Notes under the pieces: generated by a model
Seen by the model: only the letters and a program-made list of their open reading frames with translations
The model's database searches: none
What the model was told of the DNA's origin: nothing
Part shown: piece after piece, positions 9,242-19,769 of the stretch
How the letters are laid out: every line of letters starts with the position of its first letter
Numbering within the stretch: position 1 is the stretch's first letter
From: JBBQRS01 sp038214535
GTDB lineage: Bacteria; Chloroflexota; Anaerolineae; CG2-30-64-16
Assembly: GCA_038214535.1 (NCBI GenBank)
Contig: JBBQRS010000003.1
Location: 30,245 to 94,244 of the forward strand
Direction: 5' to 3'
Length of the DNA: 64,000 nucleotides
Made by a program: the position numbers and the translations under genes

Positions 9242-9595
9242 TTACCACTCCAGGGCGTCTTTGCGCCAGGCGTAGAGGAGCCCGCCCAGCAATATCAGGA
9301 CGAAGACCATCATCTCGATGAGCGCATATAATCCCAGCTTGTTGTATGCGACTGCCCACGGGAAAATGAAGACGGCTTCCACGTCGAACACGACGAAGAT
9401 CAGCGCAAAGATGTAATATTGGGCTTTGAACTGCACCCACGTATCGCCGATGGTTTCCATCCCGCATTCGTAGGTGGCATTTTTGACCGCATTGGGTTTT
9501 TTGGGCCGCAAGAACCGGGCAAGGATTAACCCGATGATGGGCAGCGCAAGCGCAACGAGTATGAAGATGCCCAAAAACGCATACTGTGAAGGCAC
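9242..9595 (-). CDS. nuoA: NADH-quinone oxidoreductase subunit A, copy 1
   Basis: Three-helix subunit at the junction of the membrane arm and quinone site; 117 residues. Seen: the first helix GIFILVALALPIIGLIL, the quinone-site loop ATYECGMETIG with its conserved Cys44, and FDVEAVFIFPWA. The frame is open upstream to 9751, but a GTG start at 9595 is chosen: GGGAGGG lies 6 bases before it and the upstream extension is unlike NuoA. It is the first gene of the membrane-arm set; a candidate promoter lies at 9715-9743. Copy 2 has Ser at the aligned position of Cys44. Confidence 0.94.
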   Translation of the reverse strand: MPSQYAFLGIFILVALALPIIGLILARFLRPKKPNAVKNATYECGMETIGDTWVQFKAQYYIFALIFVVFDVEAVFIFPWAVAYNKLGLYALIEMMVFVLILLGGLLYAWRKDALEW

Positions 9596-9714
9596 AGCCA
9601 ACCCTCCCTTGGGTCGCGTCGTCCCGGGAAGAAGTAAAGAGACTGCACGCGGGGTTGTCAACGTTGATTCGGTTGCGGGCCACACGCGCCTGTAACCGTT
9701 CAGACTGCGTGCGT

Positions 9715-9743
9715 AGTGTAACACAACCAAAAAGCCAGTGCAA
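9715..9743 (-). promoter_or_regulatory. Candidate sigma-70 promoter of the membrane-arm nuo operon
   Basis: Read on the minus strand, TTGCAC (9743-9738) and TACACT (9720-9715) are separated by 17 bases and precede the nuoA copy 1 GTG by about 120 bases. The -10 is a fair match and the -35 keeps only TTG. Moderate support from sequence alone. Confidence 0.4.
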
Positions 9744-9865
9744 AGATTCACGTCTTAACTGGAAGCCAGATACCAGATTCTAGCGGTCATCCGGCCGACA
9801 ATATGTATATTGTAAATTAAGTCACATAATTACCGATCAATTTGCGTTCGGATGACCAAAACGGT

Positions 9866-9895
9866 TTGACAATGGGCAAGCGTTCGTGATAGACT
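9866..9895 (+). promoter_or_regulatory. Candidate sigma-70 promoter of the complete nuo operon
   Basis: A perfect TTGACA at 9866-9871 and TAGACT at 9890-9895, spaced by 18 bases, lie about 105 bases before nuoA copy 2. The -10 matches consensus at four of six positions. It is the best promoter-like sequence on the plus strand of this gap. Confidence 0.55.
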
Positions 9896-10000
9896 TTGCA
9901 AGCCCTGCCGGGTATTGCCCCTGAGCGCGGGGCGAATCCTCATATCATCGGTTAGTGTCAATACACGCAGCGTTGCGTGGCTCGAAGGAGTCTTCCCGCG

Positions 10001-10357
10001 ATGCCTGAAGGCTATCTCCCTATATTAGTGATGCTCGTGATTGCGGGGGCTTTTGCCGTGATTGCCCTCGTTGCTTCGGCGCTGTTGGGGCCGAAGCGTT
10101 ACAATAAGGCCAAGAACGAGCCTTACGAATCCGGCATCCTGCCGTTTGGCGACGCCAAACAGCGCTTCCCGATTCAGTTCTACGTAATCGCGGTGCTGTT
10201 CATCCTTTTCGATATCGAAGTTATCATGATGTATCCGTGGGCTGTCGCTGCCCGCAAGCTGGGCGTCTTCGGCCTGGTCGAAATGGGTATCTTCCTGGCG
10301 ATCTTGCTCGTGGGGTTCATCTATGCCTGGAAGAGCGATGCCTTCAAGTGGCTTTGA
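10001..10357 (+). CDS. nuoA: NADH-quinone oxidoreductase subunit A, copy 2 (Ser for Cys in quinone loop)
   Basis: First gene of the complete complex I operon; 118 residues with three predicted helices. Seen: the first helix PILVMLVIAGAFAVIALVA, the loop EPYESGILPFGDA, and FDIEVIMMYPWA. The ATG at 10001 is chosen over the open frame to 9977 because AAGGAG lies 10 bases upstream. The residue aligned with the Cys44 of copy 1 is Ser44; in well-studied enzymes this Cys on the first loop becomes exposed in the deactive state, so the swap may bear on active/deactive switching (inference). nuoB follows after 51 bases. Confidence 0.96.
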   Translation: MPEGYLPILVMLVIAGAFAVIALVASALLGPKRYNKAKNEPYESGILPFGDAKQRFPIQFYVIAVLFILFDIEVIMMYPWAVAARKLGVFGLVEMGIFLAILLVGFIYAWKSDAFKWL

Positions 10358-10408
10358 TATGGGCAGCCTTGTGCCGCGGGTTGCTGTTCGAACGAGTCGA
10401 GGATAGTT

Positions 10409-10897
10409 ATGGGTCTTGAAGAACATTTGCCCGAAGAAGGTTTCATCACCACGACGCTGGAAGGCGCGGTGGGCTGGGGGCGCAAGTATTCCCTCTTCCC
10501 GCTGAGTTTTGGCCTGGCGTGTTGCGCCATCGAGCAGATCGGTTCAGGGACCAGCCGGTTTGATATCAGCCGGTTCGGGTCGGAGGTGTTCCGGGCTTCG
10601 CCGCGTCAGGCCGATCTGTTGATCGTGTCGGGCCGCGTCAGCAACAAGATGGCCCCCGTGGTCAAGCGGTTGTACGATCAGATGCTCGAACCCAAGTGGG
10701 TGATCGCGATGGGGATCTGCGCCAGCGCCGGTGGACCGTTCAATAACTATGCCATCGTGCAGGGGGTGGATAAGCTGATTCCGGTGGACGTTTACGTGCC
10801 CGGATGCCCGCCCCGCCCCGAAGCGCTGCTTTACGCCTTGACGCTGCTGCAGAAGAAAGTCCAGGAGACCAAGTTCCGGGAACAGTTGCACACATGA
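10409..10897 (+). CDS. nuoB: NADH-quinone oxidoreductase subunit B
   Basis: Peripheral-arm subunit that carries iron-sulfur cluster N2, the electron donor to quinone; 162 residues, standard length. Seen: the tandem cysteines in FGLACCAIEQ, a third ligand in MGICASAGGPF and the fourth in VPGCPPRPEAL. It is the only nuoB in the window. The TGA stop overlaps the ATG of nuoCD as ATGA, indicating translational coupling. Confidence 0.97.
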   Translation: MGLEEHLPEEGFITTTLEGAVGWGRKYSLFPLSFGLACCAIEQIGSGTSRFDISRFGSEVFRASPRQADLLIVSGRVSNKMAPVVKRLYDQMLEPKWVIAMGICASAGGPFNNYAIVQGVDKLIPVDVYVPGCPPRPEALLYALTLLQKKVQETKFREQLHT

Positions 10898-12651
10898 GCA
10901 CGATCACCCTGGATGTGGATGCGATCACGGGGCGGTTCCCGCACGCCGTCCATGAACCGGTTAAGCTTCTTGACGAGGCGACGCTCACCGTCCCTGCCGG
11001 TGAGCTGATTCCGCTGTTAACCTTCTTACGCGACGCGCCGGAATTGCGTTTCAACCACCTGGCCGACGTCACCTCGGTGGACATGAGCCGGTATCCGGGT
11101 CGGGCCGGAAACGCGGCGCGCTTCATGACGTTGTATCAGCTCTTTTCGACAGAAACCGGAAAACGGCTTCGCATCAAGGTTCCCGCCCCCGGCGGCGACC
11201 GACCCAGCGTCCCCACAGTGACCGGCCTCTGGCCCGGCGCAAACTGGTTCGAGCGCGAGATCTATGATCTCATGGGCATCCGGTTCGAGGGGCATCCCGA
11301 CCTGCGCCGGCTGCTTCTGCCGCAGGATTGGCCAAATCACCCGTTACGCAAAGACGTGCCACGCGGCGGCGAGGATGTGCCCTTCTCGATGACCTGGGAA
11401 GACGAGGAATTCGAGTCTTTCGGCAAGCAGATCATCGAAGCGCCGTCTGTCCGTCAGGCGCCGCCGAAACAGGCGGACGCGAACCGGCATATGATCCTTA
11501 ACATGGGGCCACAGCATCCCGCCACACATGGCGTCCTCCGGTTGATCGTCGAACTGGACGGCGAGCGGATCGTGGCCGTCTACCCGGATATCGGTTATTT
11601 GCATTCGGGCTTCGAGAAGCAGGGCGAGACGATCCGGTATAAGGACTTCACGCCGTATACCGACCGGACGGACTATATGTCCTCCATGAGCAACAACCTG
11701 GGCTATGCGCTGGCCGTCGAGAAGCTGATGGGCGTCGAAATCCCGCCGCGCGCGCAGGTGTTGCGCGTGATCATGGCCGAGTTGCAACGCCTAGTATCGC
11801 ATCTGGTGTGGTTGGGCACGCACGTGATGGATGCGTCGGGCGTCAGCCACGCGCTGTTGATGTACGCGTTTCGCGAGCGCGAGCAAATTCTGGATATCTT
11901 CGAGTTGGTCAGCGGTGCGCGCATGACCCTTTCCTACATCCGCCCCGGCGGGCTGTGGAAGGACGTGCCGCCCAGCTTTACGCAGCGGGTGCAAGACTTG
12001 CTGGCTACCCTGCCGAAGCGCATTGACGAGTACGAGCGGATGATCACGGAAAACCCGGTGTGGCTGGCGCGCACGCGCGGCATCGGCAGGCTGACGGTGG
12101 AGCAGTGCCTCGCCCTGGGCGTGACCGGCCCCATGTTGCGTGCGAGCGGCCTGGCCTTCGACTATCGTAAGGCGCGCCCTTACAGCGGCTACGAGAACTA
12201 CGATTTTGTCGTCCCGACTTCCAACGAAGGCGACACCTACGCCCGTTACATGGTTCACATCGAGGAGATGCGCCAGAGCGTACGCATCATCGCGCAGGCG
12301 ATGGCGAACCTTCCGGACGGGCCGGTGCAGACGGCGGATCGCAAGATGGCCCTGCCGCCCCGGCAAGAGTTGGACACCAGCATGGAAGCTGTCATTCATC
12401 ACTTCAAGCTGATGACCGAGGGCTTCACGCCGCCGCGGGGCGAGGTCTACGAGCCGATCGAGAACCCAAAGGGCGAGCTGGGCTATTACCTGGTGAGTGA
12501 TGGTTCTGCCATTCCGTACCGGTTGCACATCCGAACGCCATCCTTTGTTAACTTGCAGTCCATTGACACGATGGCGCGGGGTGGGATGATTGCGGATCTG
12601 GTCGTGTTGATCGGGACGATAGATATTGTGTTGGGCGATGTGGACAGGTGA
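10894..12651 (+). CDS. nuoCD: Fused NADH-quinone oxidoreductase subunits C and D
   Basis: A 585-residue fusion. Residues 1-160 are the 30-kDa NuoC domain, with EREIYDLMGIRFEGHPDLRR and NHPLRKD. A linker at about 160-197 leads to a complete 49-kDa NuoD domain beginning ILNMGPQHPATHG, with the quinone-site His, DIGYLHSGFEK, and the terminal IDIVLGDVDR. The ATG at 10894 overlaps the nuoB stop; an open extension upstream to 10804 lies inside nuoB and is ignored. A C-D fusion is known from enterobacteria and some other lineages, so it is not unique. The D domain and NuoB must build the quinone site with NuoH. Confidence 0.96.
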   Translation: MSTITLDVDAITGRFPHAVHEPVKLLDEATLTVPAGELIPLLTFLRDAPELRFNHLADVTSVDMSRYPGRAGNAARFMTLYQLFSTETGKRLRIKVPAPGGDRPSVPTVTGLWPGANWFEREIYDLMGIRFEGHPDLRRLLLPQDWPNHPLRKDVPRGGEDVPFSMTWEDEEFESFGKQIIEAPSVRQAPPKQADANRHMILNMGPQHPATHGVLRLIVELDGERIVAVYPDIGYLHSGFEKQGETIRYKDFTPYTDRTDYMSSMSNNLGYALAVEKLMGVEIPPRAQVLRVIMAELQRLVSHLVWLGTHVMDASGVSHALLMYAFREREQILDIFELVSGARMTLSYIRPGGLWKDVPPSFTQRVQDLLATLPKRIDEYERMITENPVWLARTRGIGRLTVEQCLALGVTGPMLRASGLAFDYRKARPYSGYENYDFVVPTSNEGDTYARYMVHIEEMRQSVRIIAQAMANLPDGPVQTADRKMALPPRQELDTSMEAVIHHFKLMTEGFTPPRGEVYEPIENPKGELGYYLVSDGSAIPYRLHIRTPSFVNLQSIDTMARGGMIADLVVLIGTIDIVLGDVDR

Positions 12652-12658
12652 AATTTAG

Positions 12659-14584
<1,926 letters not shown>

Positions 14585-14619
14585 CGCCCGATTCCAGCGT
14601 TTCGTTTTGAGGTTACGCT

Positions 14620-17238
14620 ATGCCTGACCTGGTCAATCTGACCATTGATGATCTGCAAATTGCTGTGCCGCCCGGCACGTTGGTGGTAGACGCCGCCAGG
14701 GCCGCCGGTATTGATATTCCCATCTTCTGCTCGCATCCAAAGCTCGATCCGTTAGGGGCGTGCCGTATGTGCCTGGTCGAGTTCATGGGGCCGCGCGGCA
14801 GCCGCCTCGACACGTCATGCACGGTGCGGGTCAGCGAGGGGATGGTGGTGCGCACGGACACCGAACAGGTGAAGGCCGTGCGCGAGGCCAACCTGGCCTT
14901 CATCCTGCTGAACCACCCACTCGATTGCCCGATCTGCGACAAGGGCGGCGAGTGTCCGCTGCAAGATCAGACGATGGAGTATGGGCCGGGGTTTTCCAAG
15001 TTCATCGAGCCGAAGCGGCGCAAGAAGAAACACTACCCCATCAGCGACCTGATTATGCTGGATCAGGAGCGCTGTATCCTGTGCTGGCGCTGTATCCGCT
15101 ATCTGGAAGAGTGGGAAGACAAGCCGCAGATCGGGTTGTTCGAGCGTGGCGGCGAGACTTTGGTGGACGTTTTCCCCGGCCAACCGGTGGACGCGAAGAC
15201 TTCGGGCAGCATCATTGATATTTGCCCGGTGGGCGCGTTGACCAACCGCGTGGCGCGTTTTCGCTATCGCCCGTGGGAACTGATGCGCGTGCCCAGCATC
15301 TGCACGCTGTGCCCTGTGGGTTGTAACACGCGACTCGACGAGCGCGTGCACGAGTTGCGCCGGATTGTGGCGCGCGAAAACCCGGCGGTCAACGATGAGT
15401 GGATCTGTGACAAGGGGCGCTTCCTGCACCAGTACGTAGATCACCCGGCGCGCCTGACGCAACCGATGGTGCGCGAGGACGGCGTCTTGCGCGCCGCGAC
15501 ATGGGATGAAGCCTTGCACCGCGTCGTGGAGGGTTTGGAAGCCGCCATCGAAGCGGGCGGGCATCAGGCGGTGGGCGGCGTCGCCTCCGCGCGCGTCAGC
15601 AATGAGAGCGCATACCTGTTCCAGAAGTTCTTCCGTGTCCTGCTCGGCACGAATAACGTGGACTATCCCGATGGTTCGGCGGTCTCCGCGACGCCGGGTG
15701 GGCTATCGGCGATCACGGCCATCGGCAAGAGCGATGTCATTATCCTGGCGGGGTATGATCCCAGCGAGGCTACGCCGATTATTGACATAAGAATCAAACG
15801 TGCATTGTTGCGGGCCGGGGCCGCGCTGATCGTCATCAATGCGCGCGGCATCGAGCTGACGCGCTACGTGGACGACAAACGCGTCAATAAGGGCGCGTAT
15901 CTGCCGGTAACGCCCGGCGATGAGGCGAAGGTGATTGACGCGCTGACGACGGCGATCCGGCAAGGGCAGGAGCAGGCCGCGAAGGGCGCGAAGAAGGCCG
16001 CCGACAAGAGTGCGGCCCCAAGGTTGGTCCAGATCGCGGCCGCTGTGCTGGGGGCCGCGAAAAGCCCGCTGATCCTCTACGGCCCGGATATCGCCAGGGG
16101 CGCGCGCGGGCGGGCGAACGTGACGGCGCTGAGCAACCTTGCAACGACCTTGAATCACCCCGAGGCGCTGGCGTACATCGGAGCCGAGGCCAACAGCCAG
16201 GGCGCGCGCGACATGGGGATGCTATCCAACGCGCTGCCGGGGCAACAATCCGTGGCCGAGGCTGCCGTCCGCGAGCGGTTGGGCAAACTGTGGGGCGCGC
16301 CGCCGCCGGCCGAGCCGGGTGTCTCGTATGATGAGATGCTTGCCGGACGCGTCAAGGCGCTCTATGTGATGGGCGCGAACCCCGCGGTCGAGCCGGCTGC
16401 CGCCGAAACATTGCGTGGGCTTGATTTTCTGGTAGTGCAAGATCTCTTCCTCACCGAAACGGCGCAACTGGCGGATGTTGTTCTGCCGGCGTCGAGTTTT
16501 GCCGAGGAAGACGCCACGTATACGAACCTCGAGCGCCGCGTGCAGCGCGGGCGCATGGGCGTTACGGTGGTGGGAGACGCGAAGGCCGATTGGGCCATCC
16601 TGACCGATCTGGCCGGGCACTGGCTGGCCGTCGAAGCGGCGCACCACGCGCCTGAGGTTGTGGCGGAAGTCCCGGACTGGAAGGCGAAGAGCGCGAAACG
16701 CGGCCGCAAGGCGCGCGCCGGATCCGGCCCGGAGCATCGCCCGTGGAACTATGGCAACGCGCGACATGTGTACGAGGAAATCGGCAAGGCCGTGCCGTTC
16801 TACACAGAACTGCGCTGGGACGACCTGGGCGAGTTGGGGATGCAATGGTCGGCGCCGTTGGCGCCGCGCCAACCGCGCAAAGCCGAACCGGTCGAAGTTG
16901 CGCCGCTGCCCGCGTTGCCTGATGGTGGGTTGTGGTTGGTCAGTGGGCCGTTGTTGTGGGATAGCGGCGTCCTCATGGAGTACGCGGCGGAAGAAATTTG
17001 CAATCTGATTCCGCCCCCGTTCGTGGCCCTTGCGCCGGCGGACTTCGCGTCCGCGGGCCTGACGGAAGGCGACACGGTGACCGTCGGTTCAGAGTATGGC
17101 TCCGTGAGTCTGGTAGTCAGGGCGGATGATTCCGTCCAGCCGGGCACAGCCTGGATACCCGCGGGGCTGGTGGGCGCGCCGGCCGAGACGCTGGGCGCGC
17201 GGCGCGCCGAACCGGTTGCGGTGACCGTTGCACGTTGA
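14620..17238 (+). CDS. nuoG: NADH-quinone oxidoreductase subunit G
   Basis: The 75-kDa peripheral-arm subunit; 872 residues. Iron-sulfur ligands in order: C37, C48, C51 and C67 (cluster N1b), the HPLDCPICDKGGECPLQD motif near residue 99 (His/Cys cluster), CILCWRC near 152 with a later ICPVGAL (N4), then a molybdopterin-oxidoreductase-like domain opened by CTLCPVGC near 228, which suggests the extra cluster N7. A Lys/Ala-rich stretch near residues 448-470 looks like a flexible insertion. No molybdenum cofactor is expected in this family. The ATG at 14620 follows nuoEF by 35 bases with GAGG upstream. Confidence 0.95.
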   Translation: MPDLVNLTIDDLQIAVPPGTLVVDAARAAGIDIPIFCSHPKLDPLGACRMCLVEFMGPRGSRLDTSCTVRVSEGMVVRTDTEQVKAVREANLAFILLNHPLDCPICDKGGECPLQDQTMEYGPGFSKFIEPKRRKKKHYPISDLIMLDQERCILCWRCIRYLEEWEDKPQIGLFERGGETLVDVFPGQPVDAKTSGSIIDICPVGALTNRVARFRYRPWELMRVPSICTLCPVGCNTRLDERVHELRRIVARENPAVNDEWICDKGRFLHQYVDHPARLTQPMVREDGVLRAATWDEALHRVVEGLEAAIEAGGHQAVGGVASARVSNESAYLFQKFFRVLLGTNNVDYPDGSAVSATPGGLSAITAIGKSDVIILAGYDPSEATPIIDIRIKRALLRAGAALIVINARGIELTRYVDDKRVNKGAYLPVTPGDEAKVIDALTTAIRQGQEQAAKGAKKAADKSAAPRLVQIAAAVLGAAKSPLILYGPDIARGARGRANVTALSNLATTLNHPEALAYIGAEANSQGARDMGMLSNALPGQQSVAEAAVRERLGKLWGAPPPAEPGVSYDEMLAGRVKALYVMGANPAVEPAAAETLRGLDFLVVQDLFLTETAQLADVVLPASSFAEEDATYTNLERRVQRGRMGVTVVGDAKADWAILTDLAGHWLAVEAAHHAPEVVAEVPDWKAKSAKRGRKARAGSGPEHRPWNYGNARHVYEEIGKAVPFYTELRWDDLGELGMQWSAPLAPRQPRKAEPVEVAPLPALPDGGLWLVSGPLLWDSGVLMEYAAEEICNLIPPPFVALAPADFASAGLTEGDTVTVGSEYGSVSLVVRADDSVQPGTAWIPAGLVGAPAETLGARRAEPVAVTVAR

Positions 17239-17285
17239 ACGCGCCGACGGCGTACGCCGTCGCGTAACAATCACAGGGATTCGCT

Positions 17286-18302
17286 ATGGACTGGCTCAAC
17301 CTGATTATCTTGCCGGGAATCAAATCCATCGTGCTGGTGCTTGCGCTCCTGGGCGGCTTCGCGTATCTGACCTGGGTCGAACGTAAGTTGATCGGCCGGT
17401 TTCAGATGCGCATCGGCCCGAACCGCGCCTGGCCGTTCGGGCTGGGGCATCCCATCGCCGACGCGCTCAAGATGGTTTTCAAAGAGGAATACGTCCCCAG
17501 TCACGTGGATAAGGCGCTCTACATCCTGGCCCCGGCGATGGCGATTGTGCCCGCGCTGGTGATGTTCGCCGTGATTCCGGTGGGGCCACAGTTGAATCTC
17601 TTTGGCAAGGAAATCCCGCTCGTCGTGGCGAACGTGAACATCGGCGTGCTGTGGGTGTTGGCGATCTCCAGCGTCGGTGTGTACGGCATCATCCTGGGCG
17701 GGTGGGCCAGCAACAACAAGTATTCGCTGCTGGGCGCACTGCGCACCAGCGCGCAGATGCTCTCTTACGAGTTGCCGATGGGCGTTCTGCTGATCGCCGC
17801 CCTGCTGATCTTCGGCAGCCTGAACCTGAATGAAATCGTCACGCCGACGATCCCGGTGCCGTGGTATATGCGGGCCTGGCTGCTGTTGGCGTTTCCGTTT
17901 TACTTCATCACCATGCTGGCCGAGACCAGCCGCAAGCCGTTCGACTTTCCTGAAACGGAGAACGAGTTGGTGGCCGGTTTCCAGACCGAGTACGGTGGCA
18001 TCAAGTTCGCGTTATTCTATATGACCGAATACCTGCATATCCTCGCTGCCAGCGGGCTTGCAGTGACCCTTTTCTTCGGCGGCTGGCGCGGCCCGTTCGT
18101 GGAGCAGATTCCCATCCTGGGGCCGCTTTACTTTGTCGGTAAAATCCTGGCGTTGGTCTTCCTGTTCATCTGGGCCAGCGCCAGCGTCCCGCGCCCCCGG
18201 TACGACCAGCTTCTCAACTTCTGCTGGACGTTTCTGTTCCCGCTGTCGCTCGTTTATATGGTGATCACGGCTATCGTTGTCGTGATGACGCAGAGCGGGT
18301 GA
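17286..18302 (+). CDS. nuoH: NADH-quinone oxidoreductase subunit H, copy 2
   Basis: Membrane heel subunit and quinone chamber of complex I; 338 residues. Seen: TWVERKLIGRFQMRIGPNRA, IADALKMVFKEEYVP, and the acidic loop SRKPFDFPETENELVAGFQ. It stands in its canonical place between nuoG and nuoI. It is shorter at both ends than copy 1 and differs at many positions while keeping the quinone-side acidic residues, so both copies look functional. Confidence 0.96.
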   Translation: MDWLNLIILPGIKSIVLVLALLGGFAYLTWVERKLIGRFQMRIGPNRAWPFGLGHPIADALKMVFKEEYVPSHVDKALYILAPAMAIVPALVMFAVIPVGPQLNLFGKEIPLVVANVNIGVLWVLAISSVGVYGIILGGWASNNKYSLLGALRTSAQMLSYELPMGVLLIAALLIFGSLNLNEIVTPTIPVPWYMRAWLLLAFPFYFITMLAETSRKPFDFPETENELVAGFQTEYGGIKFALFYMTEYLHILAASGLAVTLFFGGWRGPFVEQIPILGPLYFVGKILALVFLFIWASASVPRPRYDQLLNFCWTFLFPLSLVYMVITAIVVVMTQSG

Positions 18303-18358
18303 GGCGCGGTCGCCGCCGAATATGTAGTAGTGGTAAGGTGATGTTTTGAGGTGTAGCG

Positions 18359-18832
18359 ATGTATAGTGTGCGTGACGTATTCCAGGGAACAAAAGAAATC
18401 GCCGGATCTATGGCGATTACGTTGAAGGCGCTGCTGACGCCGCCGTTGACGGTGGAGTATCCGGAGCAGCCGATTGCTGTCTATCCGCGCTTCCGGGCGC
18501 GACACGAACTGCGGCTTTACGAGAATGGTCTCGAACGTTGCATCGGCTGCTGCCTGTGCGAAGCCGCCTGCCCGACGGGCGCGATCCACGTGGAGGCCGC
18601 CGAAAACGATCCGGCGCACCCGCACAGCCCCGGCGAGCGCTACGCCAAGGTGTACGAGGTCAACCTGATGCGCTGCGTCTTCTGCGGCGATTGCGAGACG
18701 GCCTGCCCGGTCGAGGCGGTCGTGTTGGGGCATGATTTCGAACTGGCCGTTTATAGCCGCGATGGGTTCCTGCTGACCAAGGAGGAACTCTTGCATCCTA
18801 AGACGCCGAACGTGATTGTGCGGGCCGAATAA
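18359..18832 (+). CDS. nuoI: NADH-quinone oxidoreductase subunit I
   Basis: Peripheral-arm ferredoxin-like subunit that carries clusters N6a and N6b and passes electrons to NuoB; 157 residues. Two complete 4Fe-4S motifs are visible: CIGCCLCEAACP and CVFCGDCETACP. The N-terminal amphipathic region rests on the membrane arm. The ATG at 18359 has GAGG 7 bases upstream. It is the only nuoI in the window; the membrane-arm set lacks one. Confidence 0.97.
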   Translation: MYSVRDVFQGTKEIAGSMAITLKALLTPPLTVEYPEQPIAVYPRFRARHELRLYENGLERCIGCCLCEAACPTGAIHVEAAENDPAHPHSPGERYAKVYEVNLMRCVFCGDCETACPVEAVVLGHDFELAVYSRDGFLLTKEELLHPKTPNVIVRAE

Positions 18833-18893
18833 CGTCGGAGAGACGTTTGGTCACTTATCCTGAAGCCGATTACCCGGTGGGCATGAGGGACGT

Positions 18894-19409
18894 ATGGTTT
18901 TATTCATCATCTTTAGTCTGATTGCCGTCGTGGCCGCCATCGGCGTCGTCGTCAGTCGCAAGCCGATTTACAGCGCGCTGTTCCTGCTGTTGAACTTCGC
19001 GACCCTGGCGGCGCTGTACATCATGCTCGAGGCGCAGTTCCTGGCGGCGGTGCAGATCATCGTCTACGCCGGCGCGATCGTCGTGCTGATTCTCTTTGTC
19101 ATCATGCTGATCGGCGGCGGCGAGCTGCACGACATCCGCGATCAGAGCCTTCCCCTGGCAAAACGATTCACGTGGCCCCGCATCATGGGCCTCGTGCTGT
19201 TCGTGTTGCTTGTGGGAACCCTGGCTTATAGTCTGATTACGGGCGCGTTGAACCCGGTGCAGGGCGACGCCACGGCTTTCGGGCAGGGCAGCATCCAGGC
19301 CATCGGCAGCGTACTCTATACCGATTACCTGCTCCCGTTCGAGTTGATGTCAGTCTTGCTACTGGTCGGCATGATCGGCGCCGTCGTGCTGGCGCGCCCA
19401 CCCGATTGA
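18894..19409 (+). CDS. nuoJ: NADH-quinone oxidoreductase subunit J, copy 2
   Basis: Five-helix membrane-arm subunit; 171 residues. Seen: LLNFATLAALYIMLEAQFLAA and VQIIVYAGAIVVLILFVIMLI, then the last helix at LPFELMSVLLLVGMIGAVVLA. The ATG at 18894 has GAGGGAC upstream. It follows nuoI by 61 bases and precedes nuoK by 22. Confidence 0.95.
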   Translation: MVLFIIFSLIAVVAAIGVVVSRKPIYSALFLLLNFATLAALYIMLEAQFLAAVQIIVYAGAIVVLILFVIMLIGGGELHDIRDQSLPLAKRFTWPRIMGLVLFVLLVGTLAYSLITGALNPVQGDATAFGQGSIQAIGSVLYTDYLLPFELMSVLLLVGMIGAVVLARPPD

Positions 19410-19431
19410 GCGCACTGTTTTCGAGGCAAAC

Positions 19432-19734
19432 ATGGTCCCGACTGAATACTATTTGATTCTTGCCGCCGTACTCTTCAGCATCGGCGCGCTGGGCGTGGTG
19501 TTCCGGCGCAACGTCCTGATTATCTTCATGTGCGTCGAGATGATGCTCAACGCCGTGAATCTGACGTTCGTGGCGCTGGCCCACCATTTCATGGACCTGA
19601 ACGGCCAGATCTTCGTGCTGGTCGCCGTGGCCGTCGCGGCGGCTGAGGTGGCCGTGGGTCTTGCGATCCTGATGAAGGTGATCCGGGGCAAGGATACGAC
19701 CAACGTCCAGGACATCAATCTCCTGAAAGGTTAA
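19432..19734 (+). CDS. nuoK: NADH-quinone oxidoreductase subunit K, copy 2
   Basis: Three-helix membrane-arm subunit; 100 residues. Seen: the conserved Glu residues in CVEMMLNAVNLTFVAL and in AAAEVAVGLAILMKV. GAGGC lies upstream of the ATG. It is followed after 35 bases by nuoL, in the standard order. Confidence 0.96.
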   Translation: MVPTEYYLILAAVLFSIGALGVVFRRNVLIIFMCVEMMLNAVNLTFVALAHHFMDLNGQIFVLVAVAVAAAEVAVGLAILMKVIRGKDTTNVQDINLLKG

Positions 19735-19769
19735 CTTCCTGCTGACAGCAGGAAAGGGCAAGGTTGCTT

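Larger units (their letters stand above)
9596..10000. other. Divergent intergenic region between the two nuo operons
   Basis: About 405 bases without a supported gene. The stretch 9740-9900 is markedly AT-richer than its surroundings. It holds one candidate promoter for each operon, pointing outward, the GGGAGGG ribosome binding site of nuoA copy 1 and the AAGGAG site of nuoA copy 2. No convincing regulator palindrome was found, although the AT-rich stretch has short symmetric motifs such as ATATGTATATTG near 9800. Shared control of both complex I sets is possible here. Confidence 0.6.
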
